NCBI GenBank assembly: GCA_021234155.1 | Contig: JAJEKV010000091.1 | Coordinates: forward strand, 496,001 to 560,000 | DNA from: Isoetes taiwanensis | Taxonomy: Eukaryota; Streptophyta; Lycopodiopsida; Isoetales; Isoetaceae | Reading direction: 5' to 3' | DNA: 64,000 nucleotides | Shown here: positions 21,818 to 32,401 of the stretch, in pieces | How positions within the stretch are numbered: position 1 is the stretch's first letter | Layout: the number at the start of each line of letters is the position of its first letter | Notes under the pieces: model-generated | What the model was told of the DNA's origin: nothing | The model's database searches: none | The model's input: the letters and a program-made list of their open reading frames with translations, nothing else | Made by a program: the position numbers and the translations under genes

Positions 21818-23781
21818 TCAGAATAAGGGTAATCCAACTTTGCCATTGAAGCATCGGAAGAAACGCTTTTTAGACTCTTCATGTTCAGCACCGCAATGCC
21901 CACTGGCTTTTGAAGCTTTGTTTAATGTACGCTTGGCTCTACGCGATCTACGACGTTTCTGAGTAATTGCAATTGCCAAATCATTTGGAAACAGTGTGCC
22001 CCACAATAACAAATGCATCAACGTTGATACAAAAAGTAAAGTGACTGTGGCAGCGGATATTAAAGACAAAACAACCGCTGCTGCTTGTGTCACAGGGTGA
22101 TCAACTTGATGGGCATATCTCAGAGTTGCTAAAGAAAGTGCTGTCATTGGAAACGTATACGCCCACCATGCAAAAGAAAATCTGCACCACAATAGGCGTG
22201 TGAGTACCATTCTAACAAAAGCCATTAAACCATTGACATACTAGTAAATTAAACAGATCCAAACACATTACCTGATTCCTCTAAAAAAATTGATCCTCAC
22301 AACCTGAAACATAAGCACATTACACTAAGTTTACACCATATATCATGTCCTGTTTTCCTTCTAATATTCAGCTTTCTTTCCTCACTTCCTAATGTTGCAT
22401 AATCAAATTGAGAAGAGTCAGCCTTACAAGTGAGCAGTAGAGGAAAAAGGCAGTAAAATATATGATCCTGCAAACAAATCCAAAGCTGCCTGTAATTTTT
22501 TCCCAAGCCAGGGATGCTGCACTTGGAGCAGCAATAAACAGGAAGAAAACAGGGTGCAGATCCTTGGGAAGAGCTTCATTGGTGGGTAGTCTTTGATAAA
22601 GAGTAACGAATAGAACTAGATAATGCGCAAGTCCGACGGCCCAGAAAAAAATAGCCACTTCTTTCCATGCCACTGTTGCAGCCAGCAGTGCTCCTACAAA
22701 ATTTCCTGCAACTGACAAGTGTGTAGAGGGATTTGCCACCATCGACAGTCTTCTGTCTCCTCCAGAAAGCCACTGCCCATATATTTTCAATTCTAAAATG
22801 AACACGGGTACCATCACTATGCACCATGCTGCAGAATGAACAGAACTTATAATGATGGGAGGCATTCCCAAAATTAAAAACATTGCACTTATAGAAGGTG
22901 CAAAAAAATAATTTACTCTCACTGGATGCCAATATTCTCGTCGCACAGCTTCTAAGTAAAAGATACACTTTAACACATATGTGCATGAAATTAGAAGAAA
23001 TGCCAGAATTGCAATAGACCATAATACCAAGTTGATAAATATGGGAACATGTAGGAATCTACTGGCTGAATTTAACGCAAGTTGTTTCCACAAAATTGCC
23101 TGGCTACTAAGGCCAAGGGAGACCCCAAAGCAGCTAATAGGAAATCTAAGAAGAAATGGCCACTGTTGGTCCTTTGGAAGCAAGGCATCTTCTGATTCCT
23201 AAACAAAATAAAGCCAGAGTGTTAGAATCTTTCCTATAAAGATCTCAACTTTGTAACTAATTCCTTGAATTTTATCTAACTTAGATTTATAATATGGACA
23301 CATGTCCTTAACATATGGCAGACTTCTACATCAAGTTGACATGCATATGTTAGCCAACCTTTAATAATTCAAGTTCTGGCCCCTGCAATGCATCAAAATA
23401 ACGTCCTGCTGCCACATCTGTTGACACCTCTGTAACTCGAGGTTGTGCATTGGAATTTTGGTGGTCTTTTTCACTCAATCTAGACAACTGCTTTTCAAAA
23501 CCAGGATTAATCTTAGCAGATTTCGTCCTAAAGAGAACATAATTCTCATTCTCTATATCTATATTTTGTGCATTTGTGCTATCATCAGCCGAAGACACAA
23601 GATCTGGACATTTGGAATCAGAATTTGAGGAATTTGTCTTGTAAGAGGCAAGGGAAACATCGGCGGCATCAACTTGGATTTTAACTTCGTCCAAAGGCTT
23701 GGAAACAAATGCAGATTTGGAATGGATGGGCAACGTAAGGGATTTAACATGGTTGAGAGGAAGAGGGCAAAAAGAAGCCAT
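21818..23781 (-). CDS. SLAC1/SLAH-like: SLAC1-type slow anion channel
   Basis: S-type anion channel of the plasma membrane (TehA/SLAC1 family), which releases Cl-/nitrate and in guard cells drives stomatal closure. Four exons read leftward: 23781-23359, 23198-22428, a 32-nt exon 22303-22272, and 22181-21818. Introns are 160, 124 and 90 nt with GT-AG ends and matching phases. The product is 529 residues (Arabidopsis SLAC1 has 556). The N-terminal cytosolic part has the FRTKS motif typical of kinase-regulated SLAC1s. The core shows about ten membrane helices, including GVSLGLSSQAILWK, FFAPSISAMFLILGMPP, YFTAFFLYCSLV (equivalent to the gate-phenylalanine helix), VRINFFRG and FAWWAYTFPMTALSLAT, ending TLFPNDLAIAITQ. 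The frame stays open upstream to 23988, so a longer N-terminus is possible. It appears intact. Confidence 0.95.
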
Positions 23782-24480
23782 TGTTGCATATGTATGTAAA
23801 GACAGAAGCACAGGAAGTAAATATAGAAGAAACAGCCCTAGTACAATTTGGCTGCTTGTGACTATAGAAAACAAGAACGCGTTGAAAAACATGAACAATA
23901 GGCTAAAAGATCTCACATGAAACCTCAAGAGATATCTATAGATCCGACGATGCTTCACCATCGCTTTAGAATTGTTTAATGGCCTCAAATTTCGCTCATA
24001 GTGGCGCCATTCAACGGCAATCTTGGCCCGACAGTTTGAGCTGCAATCTGGGCCGTTGTATCACATGCCAGGTGTCATAAGTTGCAACCAAGGTTTAGAA
24101 ATTACCTTGTGAGCTTCTCTGCTATCCCTAAGGGCCCATCTCCATTAGGGTCTTGTACCGAAAATACTATGTCATATGGCGTTTCTGGCTCCATTATTTG
24201 CCGTTCCCATTGCTTCCATCGGAACTCAATTGCGGTGACAATGCACTACATCCAATAGAATTTTTTTCATGCACCATCACTGCATCTGAAGAACTGAATT
24301 TGCCCTAGAGTTTGTCGTTTAGGGCTTCGAGTTCTCCTAACCGGCCATCTCAAAGCTTCTTGGGCATTTGCTGCCCTGTCGCCGAAATCCAAAAGGTAAG
24401 AAATGCAATTGAAAATGGGAATGGTATGCATCTGCTCCACTTGTAATTGCGTATGTGGCACAAGTATGGAACTCAGGTGT
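23782..24480 (-). promoter_or_regulatory. SLAC1 upstream region
   Basis: Sequence 5' of the channel gene. In-frame codons continue from the chosen ATG to 23988 and encode a hydrophobic stretch (LLFMFFNAFLFSIV), which is more likely leader than protein because SLAC1 N-termini are cytosolic. I see no clear TATA box. Confidence 0.4.
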
Positions 24481-24709
24481 GGTGCTGAAAAGGACCCACC
24501 CTAACAAATGTAGGTCGTTGACCTAAAGTTATTCATAAAGACAATGTTATTCACTTTTCTTCAAATCAATTGTGCACACAGACTCGTGTCTGTCATGTTC
24601 AAATTCAAACAAGTTCCTTGAAGAATAGAACAATTTTTTTTTAAGGCCCTTGAATTTAAGAAACAAGGTGCTCTCACACATAGGGTTGGCCGAAAGGACC
24701 TAGGGAAGG

Positions 24710-24806
24710 GTCACCAATAGTGGACCATTGGTCAATTATGGACCATACAAACATGGGAGGGTCACCAATAGTGGACCATTGGTCAATTGTGGACCATACA
24801 AACATG
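24710..24806. repeat. 51-bp tandem duplication
   Basis: GTCACCAATAGTGGACCATT and the following ~30 bp occur twice (from 24710 and 24761) with one A/G difference. The surrounding 24481-25190 is AT-rich with no supported gene. Confidence 0.9.
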
Positions 24807-25190
24807 GATCAAATTTACCAATGGTGGATCTGTAACACATAAATTATTATCTCAATTTCAACCATTGGATGTAAGAGTTAGCAAGGCACTTAAAATGGTA
24901 GAGAGGGACCTCACTCTGAAGGCAATGATAGTGAAGGCAATAGGTCCAATGGAGATACAAAAATGGAAGAAACTTTCCAATAGCAGAAATCAACTATGAA
25001 CTGCACAAGACAAACATAGAGAACTTGATATTGATTCCTTGAGTTCTGCAGCTTGGGATCATTGGTTAGCTACAGGAGGCAAAACGGTAGCTTGGGAAAC
25101 GGTAGCTACCGGAGCCTGTTATTGTACACGAGGGTACAAGCAAGAAACTGTGGCTTAAATATATTGAAGAAAGGGTGCCTTAAATATATT

Positions 25191-25371
25191 GTCAATTGAT
25201 GTACATTTCATTATTTTTAACAGGATTTGGGCATGGGAATATACATTTTTAGATTTTTATGGGAATTACATTGGTGATATATCGTCAATTGATGTACATT
25301 TCATTATTTTTAACGGGATTTGGGCATGGGAATATACATTTTTAAATTTTTATGGGAATTACATTGGCCTA
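25191..25371. repeat. 93-bp tandem duplication
   Basis: GTCAATTGATGTACATTTCA and about 70 further bp are repeated from 25191 and 25284 with very few differences, just outside the left terminus of the DNA transposon that follows. Confidence 0.92.
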
Positions 25372-25373
25372 AC

Positions 25374-25710
25374 TTGTGATGACCATATGGATATTCATAC
25401 TATATGAGTATTCCACTCATATGTATGGGTATTTATACCATATGAGTATTCTACTCATATGTATAAAAGATAGTTGTCACACGGATGCAAAAAGATAGTT
25501 GCACAAGGCAAGATTTGAACTTACAACCTTTTAGCTATAAGTCATTCGCCTTTATCAAGTAACTATCAATACTTATTGAAGATATTTTCTCACATCTTCT
25601 TCATATACAGGATTAATTCCAAGAGTCTAGAATATTCTAGAACCTACATGTATGCGGACACTTGGCACGATCTCGTCCATTGGAGCGGCGCGGTCGTGAT
25701 CATTAGTGAC
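25374..25710 (+). repeat. Left inverted terminus
   Basis: It contains nested palindromes CATATGAGTATTC/TACTCATATG, a tRNA-like antisense B box (TTTGAACTTACAACC near 25515-25530) and a GGCACGATCTCGTCCATTGG block near 25665. The counterpart is 27750-28037. Confidence 0.8.
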
Positions 25711-25736
25711 TTCATATACTACTTGAATTGTCTGCT

Positions 25737-26275
25737 TTACCATTGTGCATTGAAGTTGTGCTGCACAAACTGCTTCAAGTGATTAAACAGGTTTGCCATC
25801 ATAATATTTGCTGGACCAGTTTTGTTTAATAATCTCAGTCTTCTAGAAATACGCTTCTTCGAAAGTTCATCAATATAACAATATGTCTGCCAATCCATGT
25901 CTGCAGTAGTCTCATTTGGGCACAGTTCAGTGTTCTTGGTACTACACTCCTTGCATTTTTCCTTGATGCACTCCAAGTTGTGCCATTCCTGAAACCCATC
26001 TTTGTCATGGATAGTAAACCTCCATATAGAAGGAGTTTCGTTCTCATGTCATTAAAGGTCTTCGCATGTTCATGGTTCATACAACATTATTTATTCCTCT
26101 CTCTCAGTTTTTGAATGCAGTCAGGTTTTAGGTACTCAAATTGCCTAAGACCAATCTCAATATCTGGATGCTGCTCCTTGAATTCCTTAAACAATTCAGC
26201 CTGCAGAAGGCAAGGTGGAAACATCAATAGGATCCTATAAGAATATATCTTGGCCACTTCTACATTTACATTCAT
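25737..26275 (-). pseudogene. Transposase fragment, unnamed family
   Basis: Reading leftward: LFKEFKEQHPDIEIGLRQFE, YLKPDCIQKLRERNK, a stop, then CCMNHEHAKTFNDMRTKLL and, in another frame, ECSTKNTELCPNE and DWQTYCYIDELSK. The order (a FxxF...P.I......F..LKP..I block, then a Cys-Cys-x2-His-x-Glu block, then spaced Cys pairs) is repeated in the transposase at 34994-37390, so both elements use one transposase superfamily that I cannot name. The catalytic half is missing here. Confidence 0.55.
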
Positions 26276-27749
26276 CTGTGTTTATATTTACATTCATCAC
26301 AAACAAAATTGTGGTAAAAGTTAAACCAATGTAAAAGTTTCTACCTGATAGTTACACTTATATTTAGATCAAATAAAATTTACATTTACATACACATAAT
26401 TTAATCTTTTGTTTGGTAATTACATTTACCTAGAATTTTACACTTATAATTCAATAATTGAATCTTTTGTCAGTGTCGGCACATACTTACACTACATCCC
26501 ACTTTTATACATTTACATGTACAAGTGATTCTAATATAGAATATGCTGTAAAACACATTAATTTACACAATCAACTGCCAACCTGTTTACATATTCAGCG
26601 AGGGATTTTCTTTGAGATACATTTCCATAGCAATGTACAAATAATACGATGTGAAAAAAGCTAACCAATCTACAATGTTAGCATAACAAAGTGTACAGGA
26701 AAAACATTATCACTTAATTTACATTTTTATTCCAATGCTAGAACAACTATATTTTGAAACGTAGATTACTTAGCATTTCTTAACACATCTTTAAAAATAT
26801 ATATTCACAGTTATGAAAGAAAATCTGTGTAATGTCGATGTAAAAATTTGGCATGGTCCTCTTCTTCCTTAAGTTCCTTATTTTTGGTGAAATCTTTGTG
26901 TTATCAAGTCAAAAATGATGCATAAGTTCTTTTGTTGATTCACCAATTTTATTTTTTCTTTTTGTCTGCTCCTTAGTGTTCATATATTACCTCTGATTGC
27001 TGATATTATTTTCCTTATGTGAACTGCCTTTATTATACTTCTATTGTGTGTCTTGAGCAACTTGGAGGCAACTAATTTCTGCTTCAATTTTTTCTCTTTC
27101 CCGACAATCATTGATAAGCACAGAATGCTTGGCTGTCAATTAATCCTGAATAATGGCTAACATAGAATTTTTTACCATTGCCTCTCAAGGTTTGTTTATA
27201 ATCGGGTCACAGAAGAAATTCAGCCTCTTCTCCTGCAACACACAAGAAGCAAGAGCTGGGTGATTTTGTTATGGTATTTACACATCTATTAAGTTTCGCT
27301 CTGATATGCCTTGTAGTATAGTTTAACTTTCATTTTCTACTATTTCTGCCAGCCGACTCGCATCCTGATTCAGCCAATTCAGTAATTTCTTCTATTGGAT
27401 TCGTTGGTGCTTGCAAATTCCAGTTCATCTGTCCCCACCTCTTTTTCTCGTTCGATAAATTTTTGGGTGGGAATAGAGCGGGAAAAATGGCTGTAATTGC
27501 AAAATCTTTCTAATAAAGCCTAATGATGAATCAATTATGTCATGAACCTACGTGAAAACAAGAAAATATGCAAAGAATATGCAAGAAATAAGAAAGAAAT
27601 ATGCCAAGATCGACAAAGAATTTGATATACGATGAAAAAACAAGAATACAATGGCCCGAAGACAAGCAAGAACATGAGAGAGATGCCTAGAAGGCTCAAA
27701 AATGGCATTGAACTGGAATGGTTCAACAAGAAGAAGGTGCCTCTATATA

Positions 27750-28037
27750 TATCTAAGCCAACGGTCATGATCGCGCCACTCCAATGGACGAGATCCTGCC
27801 AAGTATTGCACATGCATGTAGGTTTTAAACTCTCCTGGAATCAGCCCTGCATATGAAGTTCAACAAGTATTGGTAGCGCATTTGGAAAAAGGTGGATGAT
27901 TCACAGATAAAAGGTTACGAGTTCAAAACTTGCCTTGTGCAACTACCATTTTGCAACTATCCTTTCGCATTCATGTATCTTTTGTACATATGAGTAGAAT
28001 ACTCGTATGGTATAAATATCCATATGGTCGTCACACC
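27750..28037 (-). repeat. Right inverted terminus with tRNA-like A and B boxes
   Basis: Inverse of the left terminus. On the plus strand it includes TGGTAGCGCATTTGG (A-box-like, ~27871) and GGTTACGAGTTCAAAACTTG (B-box-like, ~27910), then palindromes CATATGAGTAG/CTCGTATGG and the end ATATCCATATGGTCGTCAC. Confidence 0.8.
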
Positions 28038-28039
28038 AT

Positions 28040-28640
28040 CTCTTCTCTATTCTTATCAATATAGTGGCAGCCTTTTAAGTTGCTTAGGAGATTTGTTATT
28101 TTCTATCTGTCACCTCTGTCTATTTCAAAATGAAGAAGGCTACATCTTTAGGTTGTCTTATACAACACGTCCTTTAAGCAACCATTCAATTACAGGGAAG
28201 ACGTTGAAAATCAGTACAAACTGCAAAAATAAAGATTCAGGAAGACGTTCAGTTTTCCTTGCAGCTACATGTGGTTAAATAAATTTATTCATAGAAAAGA
28301 TCAAAGACATTTTATGGATTGCAAGATGGATGCACAACTTTTAAGAATCCATGTGAACATATCTTTATATATAGAATACAATTTCATTGAAAGCTTCTAG
28401 TTTGTGGTTTATGGCAAGCTTCGTGTCATGATATTGATACCCTTTTGCTTGGAATTGTTAATTGGACATGAAAAATGCAATGGTTTGATATGGCCTTCTA
28501 TGTTGTAGACATCAACATGCTTCCACTGTCAAGCTCCGGAATAGCGTAGGTCAAAATCAACATGCTACATCAATCATATTCTGAATATAAACTCAATGGT
28601 TAAATAATCAATGGTAAATGTAGTAACTACACACCAAATT
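28040..28640. other. No gene recognised
   Basis: AT-rich spacer between the DNA transposon and the next ORF cluster; only short random frames. Confidence 0.4.
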
Positions 28641-28652
28641 CTGGAGTTTACT

Positions 28653-29276
28653 ATGGCAACTAGAGACTTAAGCACTGAGGCATCTGCACCTTGTACCACA
28701 GATAAAGGAGGATTCTGGAAGATAAATCAAGACTTGAATTTGACAATCCAACTTCGATGTTCAGGGAAAATATGGGAGCGCCTAAAATCTTGGATTTTTT
28801 GTCGTTTACCTCCTTTTTCAGTTCAAACAGCTTTCTTGGCAAAATCTGCTAGGAATTTGCTCGATTCAACCAGATTGTCACTCGAATTCTTTGAATCGTG
28901 AGCTAGCCTTGTAGAGGCTAGCATCCCATCAGATTTAGAATGCAAAAATCTTCACAAGGATACTAGAATTTTTGCAATTTTAAAACAGGGAGACAGACTG
29001 ATTTGTGGTTTTCTTGTTGGACAATCTTCGGATCTGTGGAATTCGTTGATCTATAGGAGTCTTTTTCCTCACAACTCTTTCCAATTGGAGTGCTCTTTTG
29101 TTCCAGGAAGTGAGGAATTTGAGATTCAAATTATTGATTCTTGGCTTGAAGAGTTTTTGGGAACCAAGAACGTTGAAGCTACTGCTACAATCAGAGCTTA
29201 CAGTGAGCAAATTGACTCCAAAATTACCATCAAATTATATCCTGAGGTGGAATTAGGAGATTTCTCTGCAAATTAA
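28653..29276 (+). pseudogene. Unknown ORF with one in-frame TGA
   Basis: ATG at 28653 (MATRDLSTEASAPCTTDKGG) opens a frame interrupted only by TGA at 28899 and continuing in the same frame to 29276 (ILKQGDRLICGFLVGQ, LECSFVPGSEEFEIQIIDSW, ending LGDFSAN), about 207 codons. It immediately precedes an L1-type ORF1, so it may be an upstream ORF of that element or the remnant of a gene it landed in. I do not recognise the protein. Confidence 0.4.
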
Positions 29277-29476
29277 ATTTCTTAATGATGTCTTCTTCGA
29301 TAATTCTGGCATTGAGGAGCAATCTTGGTCTTCTCTCTCATAGATAGGATCTTCCCCTTTCCTTACCCTGCTCATTCCCCTTTCTCCAATTCCGATCTTG
29401 CATATCCATTTCTGCTTCCCATTTGCTGCGTTTTCTTTAATTTCTGCCCTTTGTTGTATTCACCTGCTCTTTTCAT

Positions 29477-31411
29477 ATGGAAAATAAAAAATACCTTAGC
29501 CCTAAATCATTATCCTTGCTGCATTCATTTTCTGCTCTTTCGTCTGAGGATCAAGCTGCGCTCCTACACCAGTTAAGCTTTTTTCATAAGCATCCAGATC
29601 AATTCATCCTATTTGGAAATTTCGCTAATCTTACAGATACAAATCAGGATATGGATCCAAAAACCTACAAAACTCCAGTGTGGGATAATTTCTCCAAAGA
29701 TCCCGACATGTGGGGGGCGCCTTCCTACTTTGGATCCTGTCACTCAAGTTCCCATGCCATATGGTGTCCCAAGACCTAATGCTGAGCTTCAACCTGATGA
29801 GAACTATGATGCAGCATTGAAGGAACTCTGACCTATTGAAGGGAGCAAGCAGAAGCTTTATCATGGTATTTCTCTAAATTTGCCCTCAGTTCATTCTAAA
29901 ATGTCCTCCCTTGTGGGTACTGCTGTTATCATAAAAGTCTCAAGATCAGGCATTCAACTGGATAAATTATGGACTTTTTGCCTTAACCTTCAGAAGGGAA
30001 TCATTATAAATGCCATATACTGGTTAAATTATCCCTACATAATGGTTGAATGTGGGAGCCAAAGAACTGCTAATTTTCTTCTTAAGCTGGGAATACAAAC
30101 CTTCAAAGCTTATCAATTATCTTTTCTTAAATGGGACCCTAGATTTAACTCTGATGGTATGGAAAATCTCTGTGTGGCCTCTACAACACTACAGGGATTA
30201 AATCCCATTTACTGGAGTGAAGAATGTTTAAAGCTCCTTTTTAATTCCATTGGGAATTACATCTGCACTGAGTACTCCCCTTCAAGATCCCCAAGAGCTT
30301 TTATTCAAGTGGACCTCTCCAAAGCCATCCCCACCTCAATTCCCTTTTGTGATGCCTTTGGCCAAAATTCCTATCTGTCATTGAGATGGTCAGGCCTACC
30401 TCCTCTTTGCCAGAGTTGCTCGAAAAGACATTATTGGTTTGCAGAATGTGCCCAGAGAGAAGACAATTCTACCAGATCTGAACCTGATGATCAAACTACT
30501 TGCCTTGATTTAAAAATTGACAATACAAACAAAGTCAATGGCAAGTTCCCATCAGGAAATTCAAATAACTCAAGCTCAACTACAAATGACTGCCACTGTC
30601 AGCACTTTCAATGGAATCGAGTTAATGGAAGTAAAAAAAGGATCAAGGATAATCAGATCAAAAGGTTGGACATGATTTCTCACTCCCCCAACAAGGATAA
30701 GAGCTTTCAATATTCCAACCAAAGATCTGATATATATAACTGCTCTGGAGTTAAGGTTCTACAGAAATATGATAAGTTCAAAGATAAGGGGAAAACTCCA
30801 TTTTTGCATAATAGTATGCAAACAGAGAAGCTTCATGACCTACTAGACCAAGTGGTTGCAGACTGTCAAGACATTTCAAAAATGCAGACTCAGGTCATGT
30901 CAGATCAATTTGGACCTGCAAAAGTTAAGAATGTTCCATTAATTATTAAAGCCATGCCTCTCAACAACCAGCTATTCTCAAAGGATTGAGCCTATGTGAC
31001 AAGATTTTGGCAGAAAGTTTCAGGATTGATAAAACTCATAAGAAATTTGTGCCACCACAAATGGCTCAATTAAAAAAGTCAACTCCATACAGCAGCTCAA
31101 CTCAGTTGAATTCACATGTGGCCAAATCTATCAAAAACAACACAGCTTCCAATACTTTGGGTACTCCAGCTTCTACAACACAAAATATATCTGCAGAGCT
31201 TCTTCAAGCAAATCAAGACATAGCTATCCATGAACCAACATCATTTGTTGCAGACACAGTGAATCAAGATCAACAGGAAGACTTTCAAGACAACCTACTT
31301 GACAAAATTGATTGTTCCAATCAATTTCAGGTACTTGCTAATTTAAGTGTTGAACAAGAGTCTGACTTATTACTGAGCAACAATGCAGATTGTCACCATT
31401 CCTTCCTTTGA
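29477..31411 (+). pseudogene. L1-type ORF1 (DUF4283-like) without ORF2
   Basis: The central frame (29880-30989) has the plant L1 ORF1 layout: NAIYWLNYPYIMVECGS, then AYQLSFLKWDPRFNSDG, NPIYWSEECLKLLFNSIGNY, AFIQVDLSKAIPTSIP, and a zinc knuckle CQSCSKRHYWFAEC, followed by a Ser/Asn-rich tail. N-terminal pieces lie at 29477-29831 (frame change near 29720, TGA at 29829), and the C-terminal part is in another frame (30986-31411). Such proteins bind LINE RNA. No endonuclease or RT follows, so the element is 3'-deleted or the ORF1 is a stranded copy. Confidence 0.7.
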
Positions 31412-31628
31412 AACTAATGCTCTCCCCTCTTGCCACATTCCATCCAGCAGCTACTAAACCATCTTGCTACACAAAACCTATATTTATGTTTCTCCATTAT
31501 ATGACACATTTACAGGGTCAGGGACCCATTTTGCACATTTTGGTTCGATATTTTTAACCACGCTTACCATTTTGGCAATATAATTTGTCAATGCAATAAA
31601 GAGAACTCCATCTTGTTCAGCGCTTTAG
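31412..31628. other. Spacer after L1 ORF1
   Basis: No ORF2 homology and no feature recognised. Confidence 0.4.
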
Positions 31629-31852
31629 CAGATGCATAAATAGATCTGACGATGGCCATGATATGCATAGACGTCGTGGGAAATTCCTGAAAAAAAAAAA
31701 CGCTTGCTTTTATCAAGATTCTGCCCTCAGAAAAAATGATCAGATACATAAGTAGATCTGATGATGGTCAAGGCATGTACAGTCATCGTGGGACGTGGAA
31801 AACCCCTGAAAAAATCCATATCAAGATTTTGTGCTAAAAAAATTGATCAGGT
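31629..31852. repeat. ~112-bp tandem duplication, diverged
   Basis: Copy 1 begins CAGATGCATAAATAGATCTG (31629) and copy 2 CAGATACATAAGTAGATCTG (31741). Both continue with CATCGTGGGA- and CCTGAAAAAA-like blocks, with several substitutions and small indels. Confidence 0.85.
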
Positions 31853-31952
31853 CCGATGAATGCAGCAGCTTGTTTATTTGTCAACAAAATTGTCACTATA
31901 ATTATAGCTCTGGTATATAAGGTCAAGTCAACGAGGACAATGCAAACAAGGA

Positions 31953-32077
31953 TGTATGGTGGCATGCCATGTGGGAGCAGTTTCCGGTGTGGACCAGTGG
32001 GCTCCCGCGACCGACGGAGCCGAGAGAGGGTCACTGGTCCCACCAGAAACCGTGGCCACGTGGCATGCCACCACAAC
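31953..32077. repeat. Imperfect hairpin, ~42 bp arms
   Basis: The left arm, starting TGGTGGCATGCCATGTGG, pairs with the right arm ending CCACGTGGCATGCCACCA, with GGACCAGTG/CACTGGTCC at the inner ends and a loop of about 35 nt. It may be a foldback MITE, a miRNA-like precursor or the 5' border of the recombinase element that follows. Confidence 0.85.
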
Positions 32078-32401
32078 ATGGAAACTAGCTCGCAAATTTT
32101 CTGAGCTATGGTGCCACCGGAACCCTCTCGTCGCCCCCCCTGCTCGTGAGTTTGGTGTGCATCGCGCCAAAGCTATAGCACGTCAAAAGGCCAAGATCAT
32201 GGCGCATGGAGGCAGTGCACCATTTCTGGCTTTGCACACTTGTTTTCTCGGATCTTTTGTTATTTTCTTGAACTTTTATTTAGTTCTTCAAGGCGCCCAG
32301 CCTTCTATCGCTTCAGATAAACTTGCTCTAGGTAATAGTTTAGTTTTTATTTTGGATTTCTTGATTCTGGCTAACAGAGCTTGTTTTTTGTGAAATGCAA
32401 G

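Larger units (their letters stand above)
25374..28037 (-). mobile_element. DNA transposon with ~300 bp inverted termini
   Basis: The sequence from about 25374 (GTGATGACCATATGGATATT) reappears inverted at about 27750-28037, with alignable sequence over roughly 270-330 bp. Long inverted termini are characteristic of Mutator-like and some other DNA transposons. Inside are transposase remnants on the minus strand (25737-26275) and AT-rich DNA without ORFs (26280-27530). I could not find a clean target-site duplication. The transposase motif matches the element at 34571-55158 and not classical MURA. Confidence 0.75.

Noticed and set aside
23782-23988. Extended SLAC1 N-terminus with a membrane helix
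   Set aside because: SLAC1 N-termini are cytosolic; the downstream ATG gives a normal length. Left as an alternative only.
25374-28037. Calling the element a Mutator (MULE)
   Set aside because: Long termini fit, but no 9-bp duplication was found and the transposase fragment lacks recognisable MURA motifs.
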